A DNA stretch of 64,000 nucleotides from Nitrospinota bacterium (GTDB lineage: Bacteria > Nitrospinota_A > UBA7883 > JACRGQ01): assembly GCA_016217735.1 (NCBI GenBank), contig JACRGQ010000042.1, forward strand, positions 1 through 64,000, read 5' to 3'. Below the pieces are notes generated by a model. It was given only the letters and a program-made list of their open reading frames with translations, was not told the origin of the DNA and did no database searches. Below are positions 15,654-24,365 of the stretch, one piece after another (position 1 is the first letter of the stretch; every line of letters begins with the position of its first letter). Made by a program: the position numbers and the translations under genes.

Positions 15654-17420
15654 GTGAAGATATACAAAGGCATTCTCGCCTCTCCCGGCATCGCCATTGG
15701 CAAGGCCTACGTCCTCAACCGGTTCCATCTCTCCGTGGTGGGGCACAACATAGGGCGGGCGGACGTCAAAAGCGAGACCGCACGCTTCATGGCGGCGGTG
15801 GAATCCACGCGCGGCAAGATGATCCATTCCATCGGCGCCGGCGTCAAGAACCTCACCAACAACCTGCGCGACATTCTGCACCCGCACCTGCAGCTGCTGA
15901 ACGATCCCACGCTCATCGACCAGACCAGGGACGCGATAGAGCGGGAACTGATGAACGCCGAATGGGCGCTGAAAACCACCTACGAAAAGCTGGCGCAGCG
16001 TTTTGAGAAAATCCGCGATCCGTATTTCAAGGAGCGGGTGCATGACATCGAAACGGTGGTGAACAAGCTGATGCACGAATTGATGGGGCGCGAAGAGGAA
16101 AACCTCGGCAATCTCAACGAGCCGGTGGTGGTGTTCGCCCACGACCTGACGCCTTTCGACACGGCGCAGATGTCCGGCAAATACGTGCTCGGCCTTGTGA
16201 CCGAAACGGGGGGGAAGACCTCGCATACCGGCATCATCGCCTCGTCGATGCGGATACCGGCGGTGGTCGGCATTCCGAAGATCACCAAGGCGGTGGAAAC
16301 CGGCGATTCCGTCATCGTCGACGCGCTTGCCAGCATGGTGCTGGTTGCGCCCACCGATCACCAGTTTCAAATATACAACCGCAAGCGCCAGCAGTTCTTC
16401 TACCACGACCAGGAACTGGAGAAGGAAGCGAAACTGCCCGCCGTCACGCTGGACGGCAAGGCCGTGCGGTTGATGGCGAATATCGAATCGTCGCAGGACA
16501 TCCATGCCGCGGGGGAGCACGGCGCCGAAGGGATCGGGCTGTACCGCACCGAGTTCCTGTTCGTGCGCGATAACCGGCTGCCGGATGAGGACGAACAGTT
16601 CGAGGATTACCGCAAAGTGGCCGAAAGCATCGCGCCGCATGCCGCCATTATCCGGACTCTCGACCTGGGGGGGGACAAGGTTCCTTCGGATTTTCACGAG
16701 GAGCCGGAAGACAACCCGGCGCTGGGATTGCGGGCCATCCGGTATTGCCAGCGCAATCCGGCCATTTTCCGCGCTCAACTGCGCGCCATCCTGCGCGCAT
16801 CGGCCCACGGCAGCCTGAAAATAATGTATCCGATGGTCAGCAGCATCGAGGAGATACGCAAGGCGCAGAACCTGCTGGCCGGCGTGATGCGCGAATTGGA
16901 AAAGGAAAACATCGATTTCAACCGCGATATCGAAGTGGGAATGATGATCGAAACCCCTTCGGCGGCGCTCATGGCGGAGGAGTTCGCGCACTACGTCGAT
17001 TTCTTCTCCATCGGCACGAATGACCTGATCCAATACCTGCTGGCCATCGACCGGGGCAACCAGAAGGTGGCCCACCTGTACCAGCCGTTGAATCCGGCGG
17101 TGATCCGCCTCCTGCATATGGTCATCAAGGCCGCCAACCAGAATAATATCGCCGTGAGCGTCTGCGGCAAAATGAGCGCCGACCCGTTTTATGCCTATCT
17201 TCTGCTCGGCATGGGGGACGTGGAGGCCCTCTCCATGGAAGCCCACTCCATCCCGAAGGTGAAGAAGTTCATCCGCGGCATCTCGGTGTACGACGCGCGC
17301 AGGCATGTGCAGAAGATACTGCAGCTCCATAATGTGCGCGACATCAAGAAGTACCTTATCACCCACATCTCGCCGTTGCTGGCGGAAGGGATGTTCTCCG
17401 AATTGACCGTGGAGGATTGA
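15654..17420 (+). CDS. ptsI: PTS enzyme I (PEP-protein phosphotransferase)
   Basis: 588 residues. The N-terminal HPr-binding and phosphohistidine domain has active-site His191 in TETGGKTSHTGI. The C-terminal PEP-binding barrel has GIGLYRTEFLF, MYPMVSSIEEI and the catalytic Cys504 in VSVCGKM (the following residue is usually Glu). The start is a GTG at 15654 with a weak ribosome-binding site behind the hairpin. EI transfers phosphate from PEP to HPr. With no sugar permease here, the system looks regulatory. Confidence 0.95.
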   Translation: MKIYKGILASPGIAIGKAYVLNRFHLSVVGHNIGRADVKSETARFMAAVESTRGKMIHSIGAGVKNLTNNLRDILHPHLQLLNDPTLIDQTRDAIERELMNAEWALKTTYEKLAQRFEKIRDPYFKERVHDIETVVNKLMHELMGREEENLGNLNEPVVVFAHDLTPFDTAQMSGKYVLGLVTETGGKTSHTGIIASSMRIPAVVGIPKITKAVETGDSVIVDALASMVLVAPTDHQFQIYNRKRQQFFYHDQELEKEAKLPAVTLDGKAVRLMANIESSQDIHAAGEHGAEGIGLYRTEFLFVRDNRLPDEDEQFEDYRKVAESIAPHAAIIRTLDLGGDKVPSDFHEEPEDNPALGLRAIRYCQRNPAIFRAQLRAILRASAHGSLKIMYPMVSSIEEIRKAQNLLAGVMRELEKENIDFNRDIEVGMMIETPSAALMAEEFAHYVDFFSIGTNDLIQYLLAIDRGNQKVAHLYQPLNPAVIRLLHMVIKAANQNNIAVSVCGKMSADPFYAYLLLGMGDVEALSMEAHSIPKVKKFIRGISVYDARRHVQKILQLHNVRDIKKYLITHISPLLAEGMFSELTVED

Positions 17421-17452
17421 ACCCGCCGCGCGGGTTTCAAGGCGGGGCCGTG

Positions 17453-19015
17453 ATGGAGCACAAGCCGAAAATCTCGATATTCCGCGCCGCTTCCACCGTT
17501 GCGCTGTTCACGCTCCTGAGCCGCGTTTTCGGCTTCGTGCGTGACATGGTGGTGGCGAATTACTTCGGCACGAAGTCGATGGCGGACGCCTTTTTCATCG
17601 CGTTCCGCATTCCCAATATGCTGCGCCAGCTCACCGCCGAAGGGGCGCTTTCGGCCGCCTTCGTGCCGCTGTTCGCCAAGACCGCCGTTGATGACCGGGA
17701 AAAGGCGTTCCGTTTCGCCAACAACCTGCTGGTGACGTTGAGCATCTTTCTCACCGCCATTACCGTGGCCGCCATTATTTTCACGCCGCTGCTGCTCAAA
17801 GGCATCGCCGTGGGGTTCACGGACGAGCCGGAAAAATTCCAGCTCACGGTGCATCTCACCCGGCTGCTGTTCCCCTATCTCATTTTAATCTCCCTGGCGG
17901 CGGTGTTCATGGGGATGCTCAATACCATGCACCATTTTTCCTCGCCCGCCGCGTCGCCGGTGATGCTCAACATCGCCATCATCCTCGCGGCCGTGTTTTT
18001 GCGCGATGCGTTTTCCCTGCCGGTGTATTCGCTGGTGGTGGGGGTGCTGGTTGGGGGATTCTTGCAGCTTGCCATCCAGATTCCGTTTGCCATCAAAGAG
18101 GGATGGGTTTTTAAATGGGTGTTCGATCCCGGACACGAGTTGATCAAGCGGATCGTCCTGCTCACCATTCCCGCCACGTTCGGCATCGCGGTGGCGGAGA
18201 TCAACCTCTTTGTCGATACGATGCTCGCTTCGCTGCTGAGCGAGGGGTCGGTTTCGTACCTCTATTACGCCCAGCGGCTGGTGCAGTTCCCGATGGGGGT
18301 CTTTGGCGTGGCGATGAGCACCGCGCTGCTCCCCGCGCTGTCGGTGCAGAGCGGCAAGCACCAAATCGGCCAGATGATCGAAACCATCTCGAAATCGTAC
18401 CGCGCCACGATGTTCCTCATCGTTCCGTCGATGGTGGGGCTTTTCGTGCTGCGTGAGCCGATCGTGCAGCTTATCTACGAGCGTGGCGAGTTCACCCATA
18501 TTTCCACACAGCAGACCGCCTTTACGCTCGCCTTCTTCTGCGTGGGGCTTTTGGGTTTTTCCGGCGTGAAGATTTTCGTTTCCGCGTTTTACGCCATGGG
18601 GGATACCAAAACCCCGGTAAAAATAGCGGCCGCGACGATGCTTCTCAATATCGTTTTCAACCTCATCCTGATGAAGCCGCTGCAGGCGGGGGGGTTGGCC
18701 CTCGCGACGTCATTGAGTTCCACCATCAATATGCTCACGCTGGTCTGGCTGCTGCGCAAGCGGCTGGGAGGGCTGGACGGCCCGCGCATCTGGAACTCGT
18801 TCGGACGTATAGGCGCGGCATCGCTGGCGATGGGGGCGGCGGTTTGGCTGGCGTGGGGCGTTCTTTTCGGCGGCGGTTACACGGTTGGCGGTTTGACCGC
18901 CATGCTGTTGCTGGCGGTGGCGGTGTATTTGGGGGCCGCCGCGTTGCTGAAGCTGGAAGAGATCGGTTACGTCACCGCCGCTTTGCGCCGGAAGATCTCG
19001 GCGAAAAAGGTCTAG
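17453..19015 (+). CDS. murJ: Lipid II flippase MurJ
   Basis: 520-residue MviN/MurJ protein with about 14 membrane helices. The N-terminus has LLSRVFGFVRDMVVANYFG, followed by ADAFFIAFRIPNMLRQLTAEGALSAAF split by short gaps, the family signature. It flips lipid II across the inner membrane for peptidoglycan synthesis. The start is the ATG at 17453 with GGCGGGG upstream. Its last 44 bases overlap the end of rluB on the opposite strand. Confidence 0.95.
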   Translation: MEHKPKISIFRAASTVALFTLLSRVFGFVRDMVVANYFGTKSMADAFFIAFRIPNMLRQLTAEGALSAAFVPLFAKTAVDDREKAFRFANNLLVTLSIFLTAITVAAIIFTPLLLKGIAVGFTDEPEKFQLTVHLTRLLFPYLILISLAAVFMGMLNTMHHFSSPAASPVMLNIAIILAAVFLRDAFSLPVYSLVVGVLVGGFLQLAIQIPFAIKEGWVFKWVFDPGHELIKRIVLLTIPATFGIAVAEINLFVDTMLASLLSEGSVSYLYYAQRLVQFPMGVFGVAMSTALLPALSVQSGKHQIGQMIETISKSYRATMFLIVPSMVGLFVLREPIVQLIYERGEFTHISTQQTAFTLAFFCVGLLGFSGVKIFVSAFYAMGDTKTPVKIAAATMLLNIVFNLILMKPLQAGGLALATSLSSTINMLTLVWLLRKRLGGLDGPRIWNSFGRIGAASLAMGAAVWLAWGVLFGGGYTVGGLTAMLLLAVAVYLGAAALLKLEEIGYVTAALRRKISAKKV

Positions 19016-20273
19016 CCGGTTTCCGGTTAGGCCCCGGCCCGCGTCCCTCAGATGGCCTGTCACGCCCTGCGGATTCCCTGCGGGGCGGCGCGAACGGTCT
19101 GCCGCGCTCAGCGGCATCCCTGCGGGGCGGCGCGAACGGCCTATCACGGCTTGCGTCATCCCTGCGGGGCGGTGCGAACGGTCTGCCGCGCTCTGCGGAT
19201 TCCCTACGGGGCGGCGCGAACGGCCTATCACGGCTTGCGTCATCCCTGCGGGGAGGCGCGAACGGTCTGCCGCGCTCAGCGGCATCTCTCCGGGGCGGCG
19301 CGAACGGTCTGCCGCGCTCTGCCGAATCCCTGCGGGGCGGCGCGAACGGCCTATCCCGCTCTGGGGGGCTGTAAGGGCGGGTTTCAAACCCGCCCCTACG
19401 GGGCGGCGCAAACGGTCTATCCCGCTCTGCGGCATCCCTGCGGGGCGGCGCGAATGGTCTATTACGGCCCGCAAAATCCTTTCGGGGGGGTGTTTTTCGT
19501 TCCGGCGCCGCTTTGTGTTGCTCAAGCGGAATGAATTTCGGTTTCGGTTTGGCCTTCGCGGCGGCCAGCAGCGCTTTCACTTCATCCCTGTCCAGATGGC
19601 GGTAGTCGCCCAATCCCAGGTTTCCCAGCTTTAGCGGGCCGTAGGCCACACGCGCCAGTTTCGCCACCGGATGTCCCAACGCCTGGCAGAGTATTTTAAT
19701 AATGAGGTTTTTTCCCTCGGTCAGTTCCACCATCAGAACGCTGTTTTTTCCGGTGACATGGTCAACGCGCACGTTGTGGAAACGGTATTTTTCCCCTTCG
19801 ATGGTGATTCCGCCGATCATTTTTTTTATCGTTTCGGGAGCCACCACGCCGCGCACTTTGGCCATGTATGTTTTCACCACGCCGTGCGACGGGTGCGAGA
19901 GCTTTTGCGAGAAATCGCCGTCGTTGGTGAGCAACAGCAGGCCGGTGGTGTTGTAATCGAGGCGGCCGATGGGGAATACCCGCTTCGCCATTTCTTCCGC
20001 CACCAGATCGATGACCGTTTTGCGTCCGCGGTCGTCGGCGCAGGAACAGATGACCCCGGCCGGCTTGTTCATTATCAGGTAGAATTTGCCCTGCGGCTCG
20101 ATGCGTGCGCCGTCGCAGACGATGACGTCCTTGTCCGGGTCGGCCCTGGAGCCAAGCTCGGTTACCACCTCGCCGTTCACGGTGACGCGGCCTTCGGTCA
20201 TGGCCTCTTCGGCTTTGCGCCGGGAGAAAAGCCCGGCATTGGCCAGGATTTTTTGAAGTCTAATTTTTTCCAT
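18972..20273 (-). CDS. rluB: Pseudouridine synthase RluB-like with long repetitive tail
   Basis: 433 residues. An S4 RNA-binding domain (about 1-60) is followed by the synthase domain with catalytic Asp in GRLDYNTTGLLLLTNDG near residue 105. RluB/RsuA-type enzymes modify rRNA. The tail from about residue 235 is highly basic and contains nine RPFAPPRR-headed units, mostly 14 residues long, and ends in a further basic stretch. One unit is interrupted by an RGGFETRPYSPPE stretch encoded by an intergenic-type palindrome. The tail may bind RNA. The start is the ATG at 20273, overlapping the end of scpB by 14 bases. The 3' end overlaps murJ antisense. Confidence 0.9.
   Translation of the reverse strand: MEKIRLQKILANAGLFSRRKAEEAMTEGRVTVNGEVVTELGSRADPDKDVIVCDGARIEPQGKFYLIMNKPAGVICSCADDRGRKTVIDLVAEEMAKRVFPIGRLDYNTTGLLLLTNDGDFSQKLSHPSHGVVKTYMAKVRGVVAPETIKKMIGGITIEGEKYRFHNVRVDHVTGKNSVLMVELTEGKNLIIKILCQALGHPVAKLARVAYGPLKLGNLGLGDYRHLDRDEVKALLAAAKAKPKPKFIPLEQHKAAPERKTPPRKDFAGRNRPFAPPRRDAAERDRPFAPPRRGGFETRPYSPPERDRPFAPPRRDSAERGRPFAPPRRDAAERGRPFAPPRRDDASRDRPFAPPRRESAERGRPFAPPRRDDASRDRPFAPPRRDAAERGRPFAPPRRESAGRDRPSEGRGPGPNRKPARPFSPRSSGAKRR
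19055..19500. repeat. 42-bp tandem repeat array inside rluB
   Basis: About nine imperfect 42-bp units with the recurring core CGGGGCGGCGCGAACGG. They encode RPFAPPRR plus a variable D/E-x-A-x-R-x part. Every unit keeps the rluB frame. The units contact each other directly, without spacers. Confidence 0.85.
19375..19395. repeat. Palindromic element in frame inside rluB
   Basis: Perfect 10-bp inverted repeat GGGCGGGTTT-c-AAACCCGCCC followed by CTACGG. Its form is that of intergenic palindromes of many genomes, but here it interrupts the protein repeat array without a frameshift. Confidence 0.7.
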
Positions 20274-20979
20274 CGGAGTCGTCCTCATCGGAAACGGTTT
20301 TCTCCGCTTTTTCGGTTTTCATTTCATCGGCTTCGGCGTCTTCGCCGTCGATAATCGCGTCGTAATCCTCTTCCGCCGGCTCCGGTTCCCCCTCAAACTC
20401 TTCATCGGCGATTGCGCCCTGGGGCGGGTTGAATTGCAGCGCTTCCTGCAGCACGGCCGCTTCGTCGCCGGGGAGGTCTCTAAGCGTGGGGAGGTCGGTG
20501 AGTTTCACCAGCCCGAAATATTCCAGGAACTTTTTGGTGGTGCCGAACGTGACCGGCCTGCCGGCCACCTTCTTGCGGCCAAACGCCTTGAGCAGGTTGC
20601 GGTCCAGCAGCGTTTTGATGACGCCGGAACAATCGACGCCCCGTATATCCTCTATCTCCTGCCGGGTGATCGGCTGGCGGTAGGCGATGATGGAGAGGGT
20701 TTCCAGCGCCGCCTGCGAAAGCTTGGTGCTGTGGTTAAGCTTGTGAAAACGCTTCACCACCTCGCCCAGTTCCGGCCGCGTGCGGAACTGGAACCCCTCG
20801 GCGATTTCCACCACCTGTATGCCGCGTCCCCCGTAGCGGGCGTCGAGTTCTTTCAGCAGTTCCCGGATTTCATCCACGCTGAAATGTTCGAGGACTTTAT
20901 GGAAATCCTCCAGCGTCACCGGCGCATCGGCGACAAAGAGAATCGCCTCCAGCGCTTTAAAAGCGGCTTCCCGTTCCAA
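20260..20979 (-). CDS. scpB: Segregation and condensation protein ScpB
   Basis: 239 residues. Two winged-helix domains are present (ALEAILFVADAPVTLEDF at the N-terminus; TLSIIAYRQPITRQEIEDIRG in two adjacent pieces in the middle), then an acidic tail rich in Glu and Asp from about residue 195. ScpB pairs with ScpA and SMC to compact chromosomes. It lies 3 bases downstream of scpA and overlaps rluB, the usual scpA-scpB-rluB order. Confidence 0.94.
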   Translation of the reverse strand: MEREAAFKALEAILFVADAPVTLEDFHKVLEHFSVDEIRELLKELDARYGGRGIQVVEIAEGFQFRTRPELGEVVKRFHKLNHSTKLSQAALETLSIIAYRQPITRQEIEDIRGVDCSGVIKTLLDRNLLKAFGRKKVAGRPVTFGTTKKFLEYFGLVKLTDLPTLRDLPGDEAAVLQEALQFNPPQGAIADEEFEGEPEPAEEDYDAIIDGEDAEADEMKTEKAEKTVSDEDDSDGKN

Positions 20980-20982
20980 ATC

Positions 20983-22008
20983 CTACTCCTTTCTTCCGTC
21001 CGCCGGGGTATCCGGTTCGGCGTCGGTGTGGGTCTGTTTTTCGCCCTCGGCGCCTGGCGCGCCGGATTCGGTTTCTTCCAGTTCGGCGGCCAAAGCCGTT
21101 TCAACGGCGTTGAGCGCCGCGTCGGTGTCATTATCCGCGGCGGTTGCCGGGGCGGCGCCATCCGCGTCTTCCCCGTCTTCGGCGGCGGGGAGGTCTTCTT
21201 CCTTAAATGCGTATGCGGACGGCTTGGGGAGCGTTTCGGAATCCCATGATTCCTCCGCCGGCGTTTCTTCGATGTCCGCCTCTTCGTTCTCCTCGATGCG
21301 GTGGAGCCATATCTGTCCCAGCGGCCCGTCCTGGATGGCGCGGATGAGCTGCTGCTTCATCAGCTCCAGCACGGAGAGGAACGTGCCGACGATCTCCATG
21401 CGCGACCGGGCGTTCGCAAAGACCTCTTCAAACATGAGGCGCGGTTTCCCCTCCAGCAGTTCCATGATCTCGGTCATCCGCTCGGTGACGGAGATGTCTT
21501 CCAGCGTCACCTCGTACAGATGGGGCATGGCGACGTTCTTCAGGATTTTGCGGAAGGCGCCCAAAAGCTGGAATACCGATACTTCCCGCAGATAGTCGGG
21601 GTCTTCAAGATTCAGTTCCATCACGGTGCCGCGGGCGAAGCTGCTCGATTGATTCACTTCACGTTCGCGCAGCGAAGCGGCCACTTCCTTGTATTTTTTG
21701 TATTCCACCAGTTTGCGCACCAGTTCCTCGCGGGGGTCCACGCCCGATTCGTCGTCCGGATTTTCCAGGGCGGGGGGCGAGGGGAGCAGCATGCGCGATT
21801 TGATGTAGATAAGCGTGGCGGCCATCACGAGGAATTCCCCGGCGATATCCATATTAAGCTGTTTCATCATCTCCATGTATTCGAAGTACTGCTGGGTGAT
21901 GCGGAAAATGGGGATATCGTATATGTTCAGCTCTTCCTCTTTAATGAGGTGGAGCAGGAGGTCCAAGGGACCCTCGAAGACTTCCAGTTTTACTTTATAT
22001 TCCGACAT
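20983..22008 (-). CDS. scpA: Segregation and condensation protein ScpA
   Basis: 341 residues. The N-terminal SMC-binding part reads KLEVFEGPLDLLLHLIKEEE and IYDIPI; the C-terminal winged helix is near residues 185-245 (ISVTERMTEIMELLE, FLSVLELMKQ). An acidic, low-complexity extension of about 100 residues follows, making it longer than typical 250-residue ScpA. It is the kleisin of the SMC-ScpAB complex and is first in an scpA-scpB-rluB operon. Confidence 0.94.
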   Translation of the reverse strand: MSEYKVKLEVFEGPLDLLLHLIKEEELNIYDIPIFRITQQYFEYMEMMKQLNMDIAGEFLVMAATLIYIKSRMLLPSPPALENPDDESGVDPREELVRKLVEYKKYKEVAASLREREVNQSSSFARGTVMELNLEDPDYLREVSVFQLLGAFRKILKNVAMPHLYEVTLEDISVTERMTEIMELLEGKPRLMFEEVFANARSRMEIVGTFLSVLELMKQQLIRAIQDGPLGQIWLHRIEENEEADIEETPAEESWDSETLPKPSAYAFKEEDLPAAEDGEDADGAAPATAADNDTDAALNAVETALAAELEETESGAPGAEGEKQTHTDAEPDTPADGRKE

Positions 22009-22087
22009 GGTTTTCAGGTTTTCCTAAGTGGGGAATTATACACTTTTAAAACCGGACATGTTAGGATAAATCCGGTTTATAGGAGAA

Positions 22088-22423
22088 TTGTTGGATATGG
22101 AAGGCTTTGATTTCAGTTCGTTTCTCAATACGTTCGATTTTGCCGCCCTGATGCGGTTTTTCCAGGCCGGTCAATATATGCAGGTATTGCAAAATCCGGT
22201 CGTGTTGGGGGTGGGGGGGGTGCTGCTGTTGCTTATCGCCATTCCGAAAACCCGCGAGTTCGGCACCATGCTTGCCGGCTATGGGGCGGTGGGGCTGATC
22301 TACGGCGTCGGGGGCATTGTGCTGAAAAACTCGGTTATCTCCCAGCCCGGCCCGTTTATCCTCATGGCCATTCTCGCTTTTGGCGCGGTCGGCTGGTTTA
22401 TCTGGAACAATATCTTAAACTGA
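22088..22423 (+). CDS. Small membrane protein of unknown function
   Basis: 111 residues at most. Three hydrophobic segments lie at about 40-55, 65-82 and 88-108, and the N-terminus is amphipathic with many Phe. AGGAGA at 22081-22086 supports one of the starts TTG 22088, TTG 22091 or ATG 22097. It is divergent from scpA and 39 bases before the permease genes. No family recognised. Confidence 0.6.
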   Translation: MLDMEGFDFSSFLNTFDFAALMRFFQAGQYMQVLQNPVVLGVGGVLLLLIAIPKTREFGTMLAGYGAVGLIYGVGGIVLKNSVISQPGPFILMAILAFGAVGWFIWNNILN

Positions 22424-22462
22424 CCGCCAACCGCACCAGGGGAAGGACGCGCCCGCAGCCCA

Positions 22463-23437
22463 ATGACCTCCTATTTTGCCCGTAAACTGGTTACGCTGGT
22501 TCCCACCTTGCTGGGGATCACGCTCATCACCTTTCTGGTCATCCATCTGGCGCCGGGCGAGCCGACCGACCGGATGATCGAGCTTAACCCGAAGATTTCC
22601 GCGCAGTCCAAACAGAAACTGCGCGAAATGTACCATCTCGACAAGCCGTTGCACGTGCAGTACTGGCTCTGGTTCAAGCGGTTCGCCGTGCTCGATTTCG
22701 GCAATTCCTTTTCCGCCGACAGCCGCCCCGTGCTGGATAAAATAAAGGAACGCCTGCCGATAACCATTTTGATTAACGCCGCTTCAATGGCGGTCATTTT
22801 CATCATCGCCATACCACTGGGGGTGATGAGCGCCGCCCGCCGGGGAAGTTCGTTCGACCGGTGGAGTTCCTTTTTCGTTTTCTTCACGTTTTCCATGCCG
22901 GCCTTCTGGCTGGCGCTGTTGCTGATGATGTTGTTCGGCATTCAGCTTGGGTGGCTGCCGGTTTCGGGCATCCGCTCGCTTGATTACCAGACGTTTTCCG
23001 CGCTGGGGCGGGCGTGGGATTACGCGCGCCACTTGGCTCTGCCGGTGCTCATTTCCTCGCTTACGTCGCTTGCCTATCTATCGCGGTTTGTCCGCCAGAG
23101 CATGCTGGAGGTGGTGCGGATGGACTACATCACCACCGCCAAGGCCAAGGGATGCGATGAAAACAGCGTCATTTACCGCCACGCGCTACGCAACGCGCTG
23201 TTGCCGATAGTCACCATTCTCGGCCTGAGCCTGCCGGGGCTGATCGGCGGTTCGGTGATATTCGAGACCATTTTCGCCATTCCCGGCATGGGGCAGCTTT
23301 TTTATGAATCGGTGATGATGCGCGACTATCCGCTGGTGATGGGTATCCTGATTATCGGCGCGGGACTCACGCTGGCGGGCAACATGCTGGCGGATTTCTG
23401 CTATGCGCTGGTCGATCCGAGGATACGCTATGAGTGA
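22463..23437 (+). CDS. Peptide/nickel-type ABC permease (DppB-like)
   Basis: 324 residues and six predicted helices. The N-terminus [20 protein letters not shown] is typical of DppB/OppB, and the EAA loop ([20 protein letters not shown]) near residue 230 contacts the ATPase. It forms a heterodimer with the next gene product for uptake of peptides or similar solutes. No binding protein or ATPase gene adjoins it, so partners must be encoded elsewhere. Confidence 0.93.
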   Translation: MTSYFARKLVTLVPTLLGITLITFLVIHLAPGEPTDRMIELNPKISAQSKQKLREMYHLDKPLHVQYWLWFKRFAVLDFGNSFSADSRPVLDKIKERLPITILINAASMAVIFIIAIPLGVMSAARRGSSFDRWSSFFVFFTFSMPAFWLALLLMMLFGIQLGWLPVSGIRSLDYQTFSALGRAWDYARHLALPVLISSLTSLAYLSRFVRQSMLEVVRMDYITTAKAKGCDENSVIYRHALRNALLPIVTILGLSLPGLIGGSVIFETIFAIPGMGQLFYESVMMRDYPLVMGILIIGAGLTLAGNMLADFCYALVDPRIRYE

Positions 23438-24284
23438 ACAAAAAAAAGGGGGGTATTGGAGCGTCGTCTTCCGGCGGCTGCTTAAAAACGCCTTTGGCAT
23501 GGCGGGGCTGGTCATCGTGTTGTTCCTTTTCACGGTGGCGCTGGCCGCGCCTTTGCTGGCTCCGCACGATCCTTCGCACCTGGATACCACCAATATCCTC
23601 GCGGCCCCCGATGCCATGCACTGGCTTGGCACCGACGAGTTGGGGCGCGATGTGTTATCCCGCATGATACATGGCGCGCGGATTTCGTTGATGGTCGGTT
23701 TCATCGCCATCGGCATCGCCACGGTGATCGGCGTGGTGCTGGGGGCGGTCGCCGGTTATTACGGCGGCGCGGTGGACGAGGCGGTGATGCGTTTCGTCGA
23801 TGTGATGCTCACCATCCCGACCTTTTTTCTAATCCTCGCCGTGATCGCCTTTCTTGAACCCGATATTGTCAACGTAATGATCGTTATCGGCGTCACCGGC
23901 TGGATGAGCGTGGCCCGGCTGGTGCGGGCGGAGTTCCTTTCCCTCAAGGAGCAGGATTTCGTGGTGGCCGCGCGCTCCATCGGCCAGCGCGATGCCCGCA
24001 TCATCTTCCGCCATATTCTGCCAAACGCGATGGCTCCGGTTCTGGTCTCGGCCACCTTGGGAGTGGCGGGGGCCATTTTGACCGAATCGATGCTTTCGTT
24101 CCTGGGGATAGGCGTACAGCCCCCCACGCCGAGCTGGGGGAGCATCCTCACCGAAGGGAAAAACTATATAGAGTTTGCCTGGTGGCTGTCGGTATTCCCC
24201 GGCCTTGCCATACTGGTGACGGTGCTGGGATATAACCTGCTGGGCGAAGCGTTGCGCGATTCGCTCGACACCCGCCTGAACTAA
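23430..24284 (+). CDS. Peptide/nickel-type ABC permease (DppC-like)
   Basis: 284 residues with six predicted helices, the N-terminal OppC-like segment ([34 protein letters not shown]) and an EAA loop ([20 protein letters not shown]) near residue 190. The ATG at 23430 overlaps the end of the DppB-like gene by 8 bases, as expected for coupled subunits. Confidence 0.94.
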   Translation: MSEQKKGGYWSVVFRRLLKNAFGMAGLVIVLFLFTVALAAPLLAPHDPSHLDTTNILAAPDAMHWLGTDELGRDVLSRMIHGARISLMVGFIAIGIATVIGVVLGAVAGYYGGAVDEAVMRFVDVMLTIPTFFLILAVIAFLEPDIVNVMIVIGVTGWMSVARLVRAEFLSLKEQDFVVAARSIGQRDARIIFRHILPNAMAPVLVSATLGVAGAILTESMLSFLGIGVQPPTPSWGSILTEGKNYIEFAWWLSVFPGLAILVTVLGYNLLGEALRDSLDTRLN

Positions 24285-24326
24285 AGAGCGATAGGGTATT
24301 TTCCGGCATCATCATGGGAAAAAGAA

Positions 24327-24352
24327 CGGGGGCCTTGTTGCAAAGGCCCCCG
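24327..24352 (-). terminator. Terminator of the large lipoprotein gene, possibly bidirectional
   Basis: Perfect 10-bp stem CGGGGGCCTT (24327-24336) with AAGGCCCCCG (24343-24352), loop six bases. On the minus strand it is followed by TTCTTTTTCCC. It sits between two convergent genes and may also stop the permease operon. Confidence 0.75.
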
Positions 24353-24365
24353 GCGTTGCGAAAGA

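Noticed and set aside
15576-17366. 596-codon open frame antisense to ptsI
   Set aside because: Shadow of enzyme I, whose active sites are intact on the plus strand.
19055-19500. Possible CRISPR array
   Set aside because: The repeats are contiguous 42-bp units that encode protein in frame, with no unique spacers and no cas genes.
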